A stretch of DNA of 12,774 nt from Sulfurovum sp. (GCA_026983895.1 JALSTF010000130.1:1-12774), one strand, 5' to 3'; shown: positions 1 to 7,980, counted from the first letter of the stretch. Program-made: numbers and translations. Notes: generated by a model not told the origin, from the letters alone.

Positions 1-537
1 CACAAAATCGGAAATGATGAAGAGCAGTGCTTTTTTCTTCAGCCTGTTGTTCAGTGTCTCCACCAATGCTTTGAAATCCCCTGCTTTTCCAAGCGGTTCA
101 AAATCAACGATATTTTCGACCGCTTTATGGACGGAGAAAAGTTTCTTGCTCGGTTTGCTCAGTTCATACAGCTTGTCCGCAAAGATAATATGGGAAAAAA
201 GATCCGCATTCTTTACGGCTGAAAAGCCCAATGTACCGGCTACTTCGGCAATAATATCCGACTTTTGCCTGACCGTCCCGAAATAGGTCGATCCGCCAAG
301 CATAGAGACAACGACGACATTGAGCTCCCTCTCCTCTTTATAGATCTTGACAAAAGGTTTGCCCAGTTTCGCCGTGGTCTTCCAGTCGATCTTACGGACA
401 TCGTCCCCGTAAACATACTCGCGAAGCTCCGTAAACTCAAAGCCTTCACCCTGAAACATAGAAGCATTGTTCCCGAGCATATCGCCATAGACCTGTTTCT
501 TGGTCTTGAGAACGATCTTTTTGGCTTTTTTATTCAC
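1..537 (-). CDS. DUF58 family protein, N-terminal part (C-terminus beyond window)
   Basis: The first 179 codons of a DUF58 protein, the usual partner of MoxR ATPases; its biochemical role is poorly known. The family hallmark is at residues 31-57: EGFEFTELREYVYGDDVRKI followed by DWKTTAK, matching the DUF58 pattern of an LReY..GDdvR.IDWk.tA block. The start is the GTG at 537-535, preceded by AAGGAT eight bases upstream; the ATG overlapping it runs straight into TGA. After the hallmark, LNVVVV (72-77) should lead into a von Willebrand A-like DxSxS metal site, but the residues there read MLGGS, so the first Asp and first Ser are missing. The LLFIISDF strand near 171-178 is typical of the fold. 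It follows moxR on the same strand after 141 bp of hairpin-rich DNA, so it is probably the same operon. The family assignment is firm; the function is not known. Confidence 0.88.
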   Translation of the reverse strand, partial: MNKKAKKIVLKTKKQVYGDMLGNNASMFQGEGFEFTELREYVYGDDVRKIDWKTTAKLGKPFVKIYKEERELNVVVVSMLGGSTYFGTVRQKSDIIAEVAGTLGFSAVKNADLFSHIIFADKLYELSKPSKKLFSVHKAVENIVDFEPLGKAGDFKALVETLNNRLKKKALLFIISDFV

Positions 538-564
538 ATTTATCCTTTTTAAATCATTTCTTTT

Positions 565-584
565 GGGTACCCAAAAGGGTACCC
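565..584. repeat. GGGTACCC-AAAA-GGGTACCC perfect hairpin
   Basis: Two copies of the self-complementary octamer GGGTACCC, separated by AAAA, can form a perfect 8-bp stem with a 4-base loop. It sits in the gap between moxR and the DUF58 gene, about 28 bp upstream of the GTG start. No run of T follows on the minus strand, so it is not a typical terminator. It may be an mRNA processing or attenuation structure, or part of the repeat element next to it. Confidence 0.6.
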
Positions 585-590
585 CCTACC

Positions 591-664
591 GCAGGGTGGC
601 ACATTTATGCCCACCATTTTTGAAATATCATTGTGATAAGGCGGGCTTAAAAGCACCACCCTAC
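591..664. repeat. Inverted pair of REP-like units (BIME-like element)
   Basis: Two related 25-base units face each other: one on plus at 591-615 and one on minus at 640-664, with 24 bases between them. Aligned by eye they match at 19 of 25 positions. The minus unit begins GTAGGGTGG and the plus unit GCAGGGTGG; both end in a Cys-codon-like CCCRCC that pairs back with the GGTGG, giving an imperfect hairpin with one bulge. A GTAG head followed by a bulged GC-rich hairpin is the known layout of repetitive extragenic palindromes mobilised by RAYT (TnpA-REP) transposases. No transposase is in the window. The dispersed, repeated nature cannot be seen from one copy. Confidence 0.6.
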
Positions 665-678
665 ATATGGCTTTCTGC

Positions 679-1626
679 CTACGGGATCGGCACTGCGGCC
701 AATATTTTCTCGATGATATAATCCTGCGTAATATCATCTGCCTGTGCTTCGTAACTCAGTATGATGCGGTGGCGCAGGATCTCCTTGGCAATGTAGGCGA
801 TCTCAATAGGCGAAACGTAGTCCTGCCCTTTCAGATAGGCGATGGCACGTGCCGCTTTGTACATATCGATACTCGCACGGGGTGAAGCACCGAACTCGAT
901 ATAGGCTTCGAGTTCTTCCAGTCCATAAGCCTTGGGATCACGTGTCGCAGCGACCAGTTCGATGATATACGCTTCGATCTCTTCATCCATATGCACATCA
1001 AGCGCTTCTTTCCGGATCTGCTCAAGATCTTCTTTGGTCGCGACCTGCTGTATCTGCTCAAATGAATTGTTTGCCACACGTCTGGCGATCTCGAGTTCCT
1101 CTTCTTTCGTGTTGTATCCTACGACCACTTTCATCATGAAACGGTCAAGCTGTGCTTCAGGGAGCTCGTAAGCCCCCTCCTGCTCGACCGGGTTCTGTGT
1201 CGCCATAACAAGGAAAGGCAGGTCGATCTTGAAGGTCTCGTCACCGATGGTCACCTGTCTCTCCTGCATCACTTCGAGCAGTGCCGACTGCACTTTCGCC
1301 GGCGCACGGTTGATCTCGTCGGCAAGCAGAAGGTTGGTAAAGACCGGTCCCTGCTTGATCTTGAAAGTGTTATTGGAAGGGTCATATATTTCCGTACCGA
1401 TAATATCGGAAGGAAGAAGGTCGGGCGTGAACTGTACACGCTTGAAGTTGAGACCGAGTGTCTTTGCCAGGGCATTGACCGCCGTCGTCTTTGCAAGCCC
1501 GGGAACCCCTTCAAGAAGGATGTGCCCGCGGCAAAGCAGTCCGGCAAGCAGCCCTTCCACCATTTTGTCCTGTCCGACAAGGACTTTCGAGATCTCTGTT
1601 CTGATATTCTGTATGATCTGACTCAA
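679..1626 (-). CDS. moxR: MoxR-family AAA+ ATPase
   Basis: A 315-residue MoxR ATPase, a chaperone-like AAA+ enzyme usually acting with DUF58 and von Willebrand A proteins in assembly or activation of envelope or metal-dependent complexes. Visible motifs are Walker A GVPGLAKT (40-47), Walker B LLLADE (99-104), sensor 1 in MATQNP (141-146) and the LDRF motif (160-163) with the likely arginine finger. The C-terminal part is the helical lid domain with GASPRAS. The start is TTG at 1626: an in-frame TAG lies just upstream, no ATG is available before residue 22, and AGGAG lies six bases before the TTG. It is complete for its family. The DUF58 gene follows, which is the standard pairing. The gene lies behind the terminator at 1722-1746, so it probably has its own promoter in 1630-1720, though no clear hexamers are seen. 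Confidence 0.95.
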   Translation of the reverse strand: MSQIIQNIRTEISKVLVGQDKMVEGLLAGLLCRGHILLEGVPGLAKTTAVNALAKTLGLNFKRVQFTPDLLPSDIIGTEIYDPSNNTFKIKQGPVFTNLLLADEINRAPAKVQSALLEVMQERQVTIGDETFKIDLPFLVMATQNPVEQEGAYELPEAQLDRFMMKVVVGYNTKEEELEIARRVANNSFEQIQQVATKEDLEQIRKEALDVHMDEEIEAYIIELVAATRDPKAYGLEELEAYIEFGASPRASIDMYKAARAIAYLKGQDYVSPIEIAYIAKEILRHRIILSYEAQADDITQDYIIEKILAAVPIP

Positions 1627-1671
1627 GTGTTTCTCCTAAAACTGTTTTTATAGTTGTAGTGTACTTGAGCG

Positions 1672-1692
1672 AGGTTAACTAAAGTTTAACCT
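1672..1692. promoter_or_regulatory. AGGTTAA / TTAACCT inverted repeat upstream of moxR
   Basis: A perfect 7-bp inverted repeat with a 7-base centre lies 46 bp before the moxR start and between the upstream gene's terminator and moxR. The position suits an operator over or near the moxR promoter. The low GC content and the lack of a following T run on the minus strand argue against a terminator. The regulator is unknown. Confidence 0.3.
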
Positions 1693-1721
1693 GTATAAAA
1701 AATAAGGAGAAAAAAGGAGGG

Positions 1722-1746
1722 AGGACAAGAAAAAGCTTCTTGTCCT
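1722..1746 (-). terminator. Rho-independent terminator after the outer-membrane protein gene
   Basis: A perfect 10-bp stem (AGGACAAGAA / TTCTTGTCCT) with a 5-base loop starts 7 bp after the TAA stop at 1753. On the minus strand it is followed by CCCTCC and then a run of six T. It would end the transcript carrying the giant surface protein and the barrel gene and isolate it from moxR. The U-run is six bases removed from the stem, so efficiency is uncertain. Confidence 0.75.
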
Positions 1747-1752
1747 GTAGGT

Positions 1753-2421
1753 TTAAAAATCGTAAGTGATCCCGGCAGTGATAAGGTTCAGGTCCGTATG
1801 CATAGGGCCCTCATTGCTTAGAAGGTGCTGTATATCTACCCACATTCCCCAGCCTTTTTCCTGATCGCCCTGGCCGTCAAATGCTCTGTCATATGTCCCC
1901 TGGCTTACTTCTGATCCAAAGTCATATTCAAATCCTATACCGTAGGCAAACCCGTCAGTTACATTATGGCTGCTTCTTTTACCGTTCGTATAATCTACTG
2001 TTGTCTCGCCATATCCAAGCAGGCCGTACACATTCACCTGGTCTGCAACATGATATTGCGGTTTCAGGTAAATACCGTAATGTTCCGTTTCGGAAAACAC
2101 ATCATTCCCGAATGTCTTCAGTGCTCTGGCTTCGATACCTACATATTGATTATAATCCCATCCCACTCTGGCCACTGCACCATACCGGTGATCTTCCAGA
2201 TCCGGATCGTTAGGTGTACACGGACACGGATCTCTGTTGATGAAGGTCGCTACCGCACCCAAGCCTATATAAAAGGGGATAGGATTGATCGCGGGTACTA
2301 CCGGTTCTACTATTGGAGCTAATGCAACTTTGGGAGGGAGGATATTCCCTCCGGCGAAAGAAACAGTCGCCAGTGCACTTGCTGCTGTTACGGAGAGTAT
2401 GGTTTGTTTTACTATTTTCAT
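1753..2421 (-). CDS. Outer-membrane beta-barrel protein (OmpA-like/OMP_b-brl type)
   Basis: A 222-residue protein with a classic signal peptide (Lys near the start, hydrophobic 7-20, predicted cleavage after SFA at 21-23). The remainder shows alternating amphipathic strands such as FYIGLGAVATF (50-60), YGIYLKPQYHV (115-125) and NVYGLLGYGET (130-140). It ends in a terminal Phe, the usual BamA recognition residue, in the strand ITAGITYDF. This resembles the 8-stranded OMP_b-brl/OmpA N-domain group. A Pro/Val-rich stretch (28-49) precedes the barrel. An unusual loop at 64-77 reads DPCPCTPNDPDLED, with two Cys and five acidic residues, possibly a metal or disulfide site. AAGGAAACAG is the ribosome site. 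It starts 10 bp after the giant surface protein gene stops, so the two are co-transcribed and may work together at the outer membrane. Confidence 0.8.
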   Translation of the reverse strand: MKIVKQTILSVTAASALATVSFAGGNILPPKVALAPIVEPVVPAINPIPFYIGLGAVATFINRDPCPCTPNDPDLEDHRYGAVARVGWDYNQYVGIEARALKTFGNDVFSETEHYGIYLKPQYHVADQVNVYGLLGYGETTVDYTNGKRSSHNVTDGFAYGIGFEYDFGSEVSQGTYDRAFDGQGDQEKGWGMWVDIQHLLSNEGPMHTDLNLITAGITYDF

Positions 2422-2431
2422 TCTGTTTCCT

Positions 2432-5400
2432 TTATATATTTTCTTCTTTTCTTACGAAAAAGAGTGCTGTCATCAGTGTCATGAACATCATCATGAACAT
2501 ACCGAAGATCCCCAGAGCATCTCCGCCGTTTGATTTGATCGGACCGTTGCATCCGCAGTCATCCGCTGCTTCTGTCGGTGTTTTTGTCGGTACTGCTGTA
2601 GGTACGGCTGTAGGCGCTGGATGTGGTGCTGCTGTCGGTGCAGGAGTTGGTGTTGGTGTTGCCGATGGTGCCGGTGCCGGTCCTGAACCTGGCGGTGGCG
2701 GTGGCGCAATCGCAAAGTTGATCTCGGTCACATTGCTTGTTTCAACAGGAACCGCTATCTTGCCGTCTCGCGTACCATCTGTTCCTCCGGGATTGAGGGA
2801 TTCTATATTTTCACCATCCAGGTTGGTACATCCTGACGGCAATGCAGCCGACGGCGCATCGTCACCTGCTGTTCCCTGTACCTGTGAAAGCAGTACACTG
2901 TAGTTTGTATTGGGTCTTATCCCGTCATCATAATAGAAAGCATAGGAACCCCCACTGTCTAAAGCGGTAGAAGAAAGCACCTTGCCTGTTTCATCTATCA
3001 GATTCACATATAAAGGTGTTGTTCCGTCACAGCTGTTCTGTGTAGCATTGCCATCGACCTTTCCGTTTCTTATCTCATCAAAGAAGAGGTTACCACTGAT
3101 ATACAGTGTGGTAAATGGTGCCTTGAATACAGCAGGATCAGAAACACGGCATGCCTTGTCGGCAGTGACATATTCAAACGACACAACAGCATCTCCCTCA
3201 TCCGGGTCAGTTGTCAGACTGCTGAAGTCACTGATAGTATCCCCTGTATTCAACTCTGTACCATTCTCATAGAGTTTTCCTCCAGAAACCGCTGTAAGCT
3301 TGATAACAGAAGGTGTTATCTCTTCATGATCGGAAACATAGGTATCATTTCCTGCACCGGTCGTATCGAATACCACAGTATTCGTTCCTCCCGGATTAAG
3401 TTCTGAAGGACGTTCATACCCAAGTGCCGTTGGTGTTTTGTTGATAGCAAAATCAATACTCGTTTCACTGGTACTAATATGCTCTACTGCAACATAACCA
3501 TCCAAGTCACCATCTGGAGAACCATTCTCCTGCTCGCCTTCATAGTTCCAGCCTTCTGACAACGTACCGGACGGTGCAGATGAACCGACTTCACAGCTGT
3601 TGGTCGTAATGAGTATACCGTAAGAATCACCCGGTTTAAGGAAACTGCTGAAATCATAGGTTCCGTCATTTGCTACCGCCTGAGTATCGAGCACGACATT
3701 GCTGTCATCCAAAAGACAAGCGTTGAGTGGCTTGCCATCTATAGATCCAATACCTGTTCCATTTATTATTTCATCACTTGTTGCACAAGCGGAAGTCGGT
3801 TTTGCACCATTTTCATCATCATACACAGTTCCTGAAATATGCAGCGGTTTACATACCGCCAACCCTGCCATCGCAAGAGCAGAACGTGTCTGGCACGGTA
3901 CATCCGGTCCGGCTACATGTGTAATGACCAGTTTTTTAATCGGTTTGAAATTTGATGTAAGGACGATATGCCCGTTTGTTGCATTCGGTGTTGTACCGGC
4001 ACCGGTGATAAAGTCTCCATCACCAGCATTATAAGTATCTTTATCTGTATGAACAATATCGTTTGCATCCTCAATGAGTCCTGCACCGCTGGAGCCTATC
4101 TTGCTCTCTATCTCTACAGGATTACCGTCTGCATCTTCGGCAGTAGCTATGATACCATCTTGCCATTCCCAATTCGACTCACTACCTCTTTTGTCTCCGG
4201 AGTCCACATCTCTGATACGCCAGTTATCCAAAACCACAGGCTCATCAAACTCTACAGTCAACACAGCTTTTTGTCCGGCTTCAAGTTCATAACCATGTGC
4301 AGCACAATTACCTGCACTGTCCCACTGGCCGTCACCGGCTGCTGCCTGATTGCCAAGATAGAGTGTCAGATAGGGCTCTCCAAAGGCAGCAGAGGTTCCT
4401 GAACCTGAACTGTTGGCAGTATCTGTATCGTAGAACTTGCCATCGGGGTCACTAATGGACATTGTTAAACCAACGGTTCCGCCGCCTGCGGTAGTTGCAG
4501 TCAGGCCAGCATTTGTCATATTTTGCCACTCTGTTTTTGTACTTTTATTTGAGCCTTTCCATGTGAGGGAAGTGGGATTGGCACACGTAGCTACATCGGC
4601 AGGATCCTGATCTGCTGCTCCCGGAAGCGTATAAGGGAAGTCACTCGTAGAACATGCAGCTGGGTTTCCGCTTATATCACTTTCATTTAATGTAATGGTT
4701 ACACTATGACCCGGAGGGTTGCTCCATACTGCACCGTCAGGGATATCTGTATCGGTTGTATCAATGGCGAGTGTCACATCTCCTGCAGGAATATGTTCAA
4801 GTGTAAACTCCCCATTGGCATCTGTCACTGCCGCGTACTGATTGCCATAGGCATCAGTAAGCGTAAGAGAAATACCTGCCGGGGCGGTCGTATCCCCTGC
4901 ATCCTCCGTACCGTTATTGTTTACATCTTCAAAAAGTGTACCCGTAGTACATCCGAGTGCGGGAAGAATACCAAAGTCCAAAGTATGGTCATTTGAAACC
5001 GTAGTAGTGAATGTGATCACATTTTCATTGCCACTTTCAACGGCATCGTTATCGATAGTATCATTTGCATTGCTGTTTGCATTGGCCGTTGTGGCTGCTT
5101 TGTTATTTACATCAGATTTTGCAATACTGAGCCTGCACTCCGTATTGGCTGAAAGTTGTTTTCCGTTTGTCAGATTGACATTCTCTTTCCCGCCAAAGTA
5201 GAAATGACCTTCACTGTCTGTCGACACTGTTCCATAGTCTACATATGATCCATTCTCGCTGCACTGTAGTTTGACAGGTACATTGGCCATTGGGGGCTCA
5301 TTGGGATCTTGTAAACCATCTTGGTTAATATCCATCCAGACATAGTTCCCTATCTCGATAGGCGCGGGGTCACAAAGAAGCTCCACATCTCCCATACCGC

Positions 5401-7129
5401 CTGCTTTGGCTCCAAACGGTTCACGCTCTCCGCCATCTTCTACTTTTTTATTTTTCACAACTGCCTGAGTACCCACTTTGTCTCCGGTAGTGTTGCTGTA
5501 CAAGCCGATAGCCCCCGGTTCATACCAGTTCGTCGCATCCACCATACCGACAATGATACTTGGGGCGCCAGGAGCCTGTGCCAATGCGCCTGAAGCTGTT
5601 TCAGGGTGTCCTGATGAACCTAACTCGCCACCAAAAAAATCACCGGTATAGAATTCATAATATGTTTCATCATTCTTCCCTTTCTGGTCATATCTGACTT
5701 CATGGGAAGCACAGTTTGTAGGTGCAATTTCCGTTGATTCATCGGTATACGTACCGTCTGCATTCAAACACATTTTCCGGATATCACCATTGAGGCCTCC
5801 CGCACGGTTGAATGAACTGTGGGAAGTATATCCAAGTACCAGATCCCCATTATTGGTGAATTCGATATCTGTCAACATGGGACCATTGTTCCATTTCCCC
5901 CAGTTCCTGTACTTGTAATGATCACCTGCCGGTCCGTTTTGGGGTCCATATCCTTTCGGTCTAAGGTACCTAAGACTGTTGGTTCTTGCCAATACTGTAA
6001 AACTGCTGCCATCATATTTTTGTATGATCGCTCCCACACCGTCTTCCACTTTGTTCTCACATACTGACCCGACAAATACATCGCTTCCACGTGCTTTCAA
6101 TGCCCATGGACGTACCATGTCATCTGCACAGTCCGCGCCATAAGGGTTTGGGATCGCTACAGTTTGAAGAATATTGCCTGTCGATGCATCGATGATCACC
6201 AATGATTTTGTGTTCAGGTTCACTGCATAAAGTTTTGCATCATCTTCACTGATATCGATATCACCAAGGCCCTGACGTCCTGCATATTTTTCCCAGACAT
6301 CCACATCTTTGTTCTGTCCGTAATCACGGCTTCCAAGATCTGTCTGTGCCTGTGCACTCAGGACATCAGGAATAGTCACAAAATCTGCGACCGCCGGGTT
6401 GGCACTGTCAAGATTTGAGACTTTATAGATCTTTCCCGCATTGTTGACATCGTCACCTTTCAAAGGAACATATCTTTTTAATACCGCTGAAACAAAAAGG
6501 TCTTTTGTACCTCTTTTGTATGCTGATCCCCATATGGCTCCGGTTTGCTCATAAATGGCCAACGTATCACGTTTGCTGTCAATCGTATTCTGTCCATTGA
6601 ATGTACCGTCTACAGGATTTGGTATTTTAAAGATCGTACCATATCCCAACGGCTGATCCTGTCCTCCGCCCTGAGAAGAACCGGATTTTCCATTGGTATG
6701 GTACCCGGGCAGAGCTGCCATGACCACATCAGGATTGGCCTGACAATAGGTAGCAGGTGAACCTGCCGAAATATTGTGTGTGGCACCATCCGCCACAATA
6801 TCCACAAGCGGTGCAGAACCTTCCGCATTGGGTCCCGACCCCAGACCGGCACTGCTTACATCTGCTTCTACCCTACATTTGCTTCCCGCAGGAAATCCGC
6901 TCAATACGTAGTTTCCGTCTGTATCGCTGGTAGCTGTGTAGACCTGCCCGTCATCACATGTTGCTTTGATCGATGCTCCGATGACCGGTGCATCCCCTCC
7001 GTTTTTTTGGCCGTTTAGGTCAAAATCTTTATATACTACGCCTGAAATATCCGCATGAACCATCTGTGGCGCAAGTACACCCATGGTCCATAAAGATACG
7101 GCAAGCACGCTTTTTCTATGCCATAACAT
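2432..7129 (-). CDS. Giant secreted SdrD-B-like / propeller surface protein with C-terminal sorting signal
   Basis: A 1565-residue surface protein. The signal peptide is residues 1-26, with likely cleavage after VHA. SdrD-B-like beta-sandwich modules with Ca-site loops follow: about 28-120 (DFDLNGQKNGGD, 35-46), 590-720 (DINQDGLQDPNE, 600-611) and 725-800 (DVNNNGTEDAGD, 735-746). Between the first two lies a propeller-like region (about 160-590) with blades such as KLYAVNLNTKSLVIID (299-314). Residues 850-1095 look like an adhesin or jelly-roll domain. Two diverged copies of one module, 1098-1232 and 1343-1476, each start ISG and end in an INFAI/IDFAI strand. Then come a Pro/Thr/Ala stalk (1475-1519), CGC (1525-1527), a Met/Phe-rich helix (1538-1559) and the tail RKEENI. 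Such proteins are matrix or adhesion components, but the ligand is unknown. The ATG at 7129 has GGGG six bases upstream. An OmpR-type regulator lies upstream and a barrel protein downstream. Confidence 0.85.
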   Translation of the reverse strand: MLWHRKSVLAVSLWTMGVLAPQMVHADISGVVYKDFDLNGQKNGGDAPVIGASIKATCDDGQVYTATSDTDGNYVLSGFPAGSKCRVEADVSSAGLGSGPNAEGSAPLVDIVADGATHNISAGSPATYCQANPDVVMAALPGYHTNGKSGSSQGGGQDQPLGYGTIFKIPNPVDGTFNGQNTIDSKRDTLAIYEQTGAIWGSAYKRGTKDLFVSAVLKRYVPLKGDDVNNAGKIYKVSNLDSANPAVADFVTIPDVLSAQAQTDLGSRDYGQNKDVDVWEKYAGRQGLGDIDISEDDAKLYAVNLNTKSLVIIDASTGNILQTVAIPNPYGADCADDMVRPWALKARGSDVFVGSVCENKVEDGVGAIIQKYDGSSFTVLARTNSLRYLRPKGYGPQNGPAGDHYKYRNWGKWNNGPMLTDIEFTNNGDLVLGYTSHSSFNRAGGLNGDIRKMCLNADGTYTDESTEIAPTNCASHEVRYDQKGKNDETYYEFYTGDFFGGELGSSGHPETASGALAQAPGAPSIIVGMVDATNWYEPGAIGLYSNTTGDKVGTQAVVKNKKVEDGGEREPFGAKAGGMGDVELLCDPAPIEIGNYVWMDINQDGLQDPNEPPMANVPVKLQCSENGSYVDYGTVSTDSEGHFYFGGKENVNLTNGKQLSANTECRLSIAKSDVNNKAATTANANSNANDTIDNDAVESGNENVITFTTTVSNDHTLDFGILPALGCTTGTLFEDVNNNGTEDAGDTTAPAGISLTLTDAYGNQYAAVTDANGEFTLEHIPAGDVTLAIDTTDTDIPDGAVWSNPPGHSVTITLNESDISGNPAACSTSDFPYTLPGAADQDPADVATCANPTSLTWKGSNKSTKTEWQNMTNAGLTATTAGGGTVGLTMSISDPDGKFYDTDTANSSGSGTSAAFGEPYLTLYLGNQAAAGDGQWDSAGNCAAHGYELEAGQKAVLTVEFDEPVVLDNWRIRDVDSGDKRGSESNWEWQDGIIATAEDADGNPVEIESKIGSSGAGLIEDANDIVHTDKDTYNAGDGDFITGAGTTPNATNGHIVLTSNFKPIKKLVITHVAGPDVPCQTRSALAMAGLAVCKPLHISGTVYDDENGAKPTSACATSDEIINGTGIGSIDGKPLNACLLDDSNVVLDTQAVANDGTYDFSSFLKPGDSYGILITTNSCEVGSSAPSGTLSEGWNYEGEQENGSPDGDLDGYVAVEHISTSETSIDFAINKTPTALGYERPSELNPGGTNTVVFDTTGAGNDTYVSDHEEITPSVIKLTAVSGGKLYENGTELNTGDTISDFSSLTTDPDEGDAVVSFEYVTADKACRVSDPAVFKAPFTTLYISGNLFFDEIRNGKVDGNATQNSCDGTTPLYVNLIDETGKVLSSTALDSGGSYAFYYDDGIRPNTNYSVLLSQVQGTAGDDAPSAALPSGCTNLDGENIESLNPGGTDGTRDGKIAVPVETSNVTEINFAIAPPPPPGSGPAPAPSATPTPTPAPTAAPHPAPTAVPTAVPTKTPTEAADDCGCNGPIKSNGGDALGIFGMFMMMFMTLMTALFFVRKEENI
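2435..2566 (-). other. Candidate exosortase-type C-terminal sorting signal (codes for residues 1522-1565)
   Basis: The last 44 residues of the giant surface protein have the three parts of exosortase substrates: a short polar motif region (DDCGCNGPIKSNGGDA, 1523-1538), a hydrophobic helix of about 20 residues rich in Met and Phe, and a basic end (R1560, K1561). A Pro/Thr stalk precedes it, as is common for anchored surface proteins. None of the well-known motifs (PEP, VPEP, IPTLxxWG, PGF) is present. The Gly-Gly before the helix also recalls GlyGly-CTERM signals of rhombosortases, and the Cys pair recalls MYXO-CTERM. The exosortase gene in the same window favours the exosortase reading. Confidence 0.6.
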
Positions 7130-7155
7130 ACATTTCCCCTTGTATTAAGATAAAA

Positions 7156-7224
7156 TCCTGTAGTTATAACATATAAAAGTCTGTGAATTGTCCTTCTGGT
7201 TGTCAAAAAAAGAAACTCTGACAA
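7156..7224 (-). promoter_or_regulatory. Likely promoter/operator of the giant surface protein gene
   Basis: The 110-bp gap between the response regulator and the surface protein gene holds an AT-rich minus-strand TATATGTTATAAC, with the candidate -10 TATAAC at 7168-7163, which would give a leader of about 27 bases. About 30-55 bp further upstream is a dyad TTGTCA (7200-7205) / TGACAA (7219-7224) with a 13-base centre, a suitable place for an activator. A TTGACA at 7206-7201 is too far (32 bp) from the -10 to be its -35 element. No good terminator for the regulator gene is seen here, so read-through is also possible. Confidence 0.35.
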
Positions 7225-7239
7225 ATGCTGTTGTTGAGA

Positions 7240-7980
7240 TTATTCGATCTGTAGACGGTATCCCAGCCCGTATACATTTTCTATACATTCTTTACCGGTT
7301 TTCTGCCGCAGTTTCAAAATGAGATTGCGTATGCTTTTCTCCCCGATCTCAATACCGTTTGCGTAAAAAAACTCAATAATGCCCTGGACGGTGCACACCA
7401 TCCCTCCGCTTTTGACCAGATACTGTAGCAAAAGCAATTCATGGGCAGTACAATATACGGTTTCACCATGACAGAACAGTTCATTTTTTTCACTGTTCCA
7501 AAAACATGTTTGCCCCAGAGGCAGCAAATGATTATCCGCTGTATTATCACCATTGCGGGCATGATACAGACGGCCTATGTCCAGCAGTGCATGCATCAGT
7601 TCATCATAGTCTATCGGCTTGGTGATAAAGCGCCTGATCCCCAGATTGATAAACTCCAGAAGATCTTCTGTTCTCGTATGGGCTGACATGACGATCACTT
7701 CCTGTTCCCGGTACATACTTCGTATCTCTTTGCATATCTCCACCCCATTTTTCCCGGGCAGACAGATATCGGTGATGACAATGTCAACATATCTGCCATA
7801 TTTTTCTTTATGTGCCTGATAGCGGAGCATCCCTTCCTTTCCGTCGTATGCGATCTCAACATTTTGGAAGAGTTCAAGAAAGATTGTTTCAAGCTCCTGG
7901 GCAAACGGTTTATAATCTTCTATCAGCAAGATTGTAAGATCTTTCGTTAACGCATATAAATCAGCATCTGATATATTCAC
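7240..7980 (-). CDS. OmpR/PhoB-type response regulator (no adjacent kinase)
   Basis: A 246-residue two-component transcription regulator. The N-terminal receiver domain (about 14-135) has the acidic pair E21/D22, the phospho-acceptor D71 in VITDICLPGKNG, S99 in IVMSAH and K121 in ITKPID, so it should be phosphorylatable. The C-terminal winged-helix domain (about 160-246) shows the recognition-helix pattern of the family (SIRNLILKLRQKTG, 216-229) and the closing wing VYGLGYRL. The start is GTG at 7980, with GGAGGGGG about ten bases before it; this is the only start consistent with the full receiver domain. No histidine kinase is in the window. It sits 97 bp after the propeller gene and 110 bp before the giant surface protein gene, which is its most likely target. 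Confidence 0.93.
   Translation of the reverse strand: MNISDADLYALTKDLTILLIEDYKPFAQELETIFLELFQNVEIAYDGKEGMLRYQAHKEKYGRYVDIVITDICLPGKNGVEICKEIRSMYREQEVIVMSAHTRTEDLLEFINLGIRRFITKPIDYDELMHALLDIGRLYHARNGDNTADNHLLPLGQTCFWNSEKNELFCHGETVYCTAHELLLLQYLVKSGGMVCTVQGIIEFFYANGIEIGEKSIRNLILKLRQKTGKECIENVYGLGYRLQIE

Noticed and set aside
2580..2710. Possible minisatellite or CRISPR-like array
   Set aside because: The imperfect GGTGTTGGTGTT-type repetition is explained by codons for the Pro/Thr/Ala stalk; there are no constant repeats with unique spacers.
2313..2903. A Gly/Val/Ala-rich open frame on plus, resembling a repeat protein
   Set aside because: The repeats are the reverse complement of the Pro/Thr/Ala stalk codons of the giant surface protein; the minus frame has the coherent domain structure.
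3968..4402. Plus-strand open frame of 144 codons within the giant gene
   Set aside because: Antisense shadow with no domain features; the minus frame continues unbroken through it.
7201..7206. Consensus TTGACA as a -35 box (minus strand) for the surface protein gene
   Set aside because: Spacing to the AT-rich -10 candidates is about 25-32 bp rather than 16-18; it is better explained as part of the TTGTCA/TGACAA dyad.
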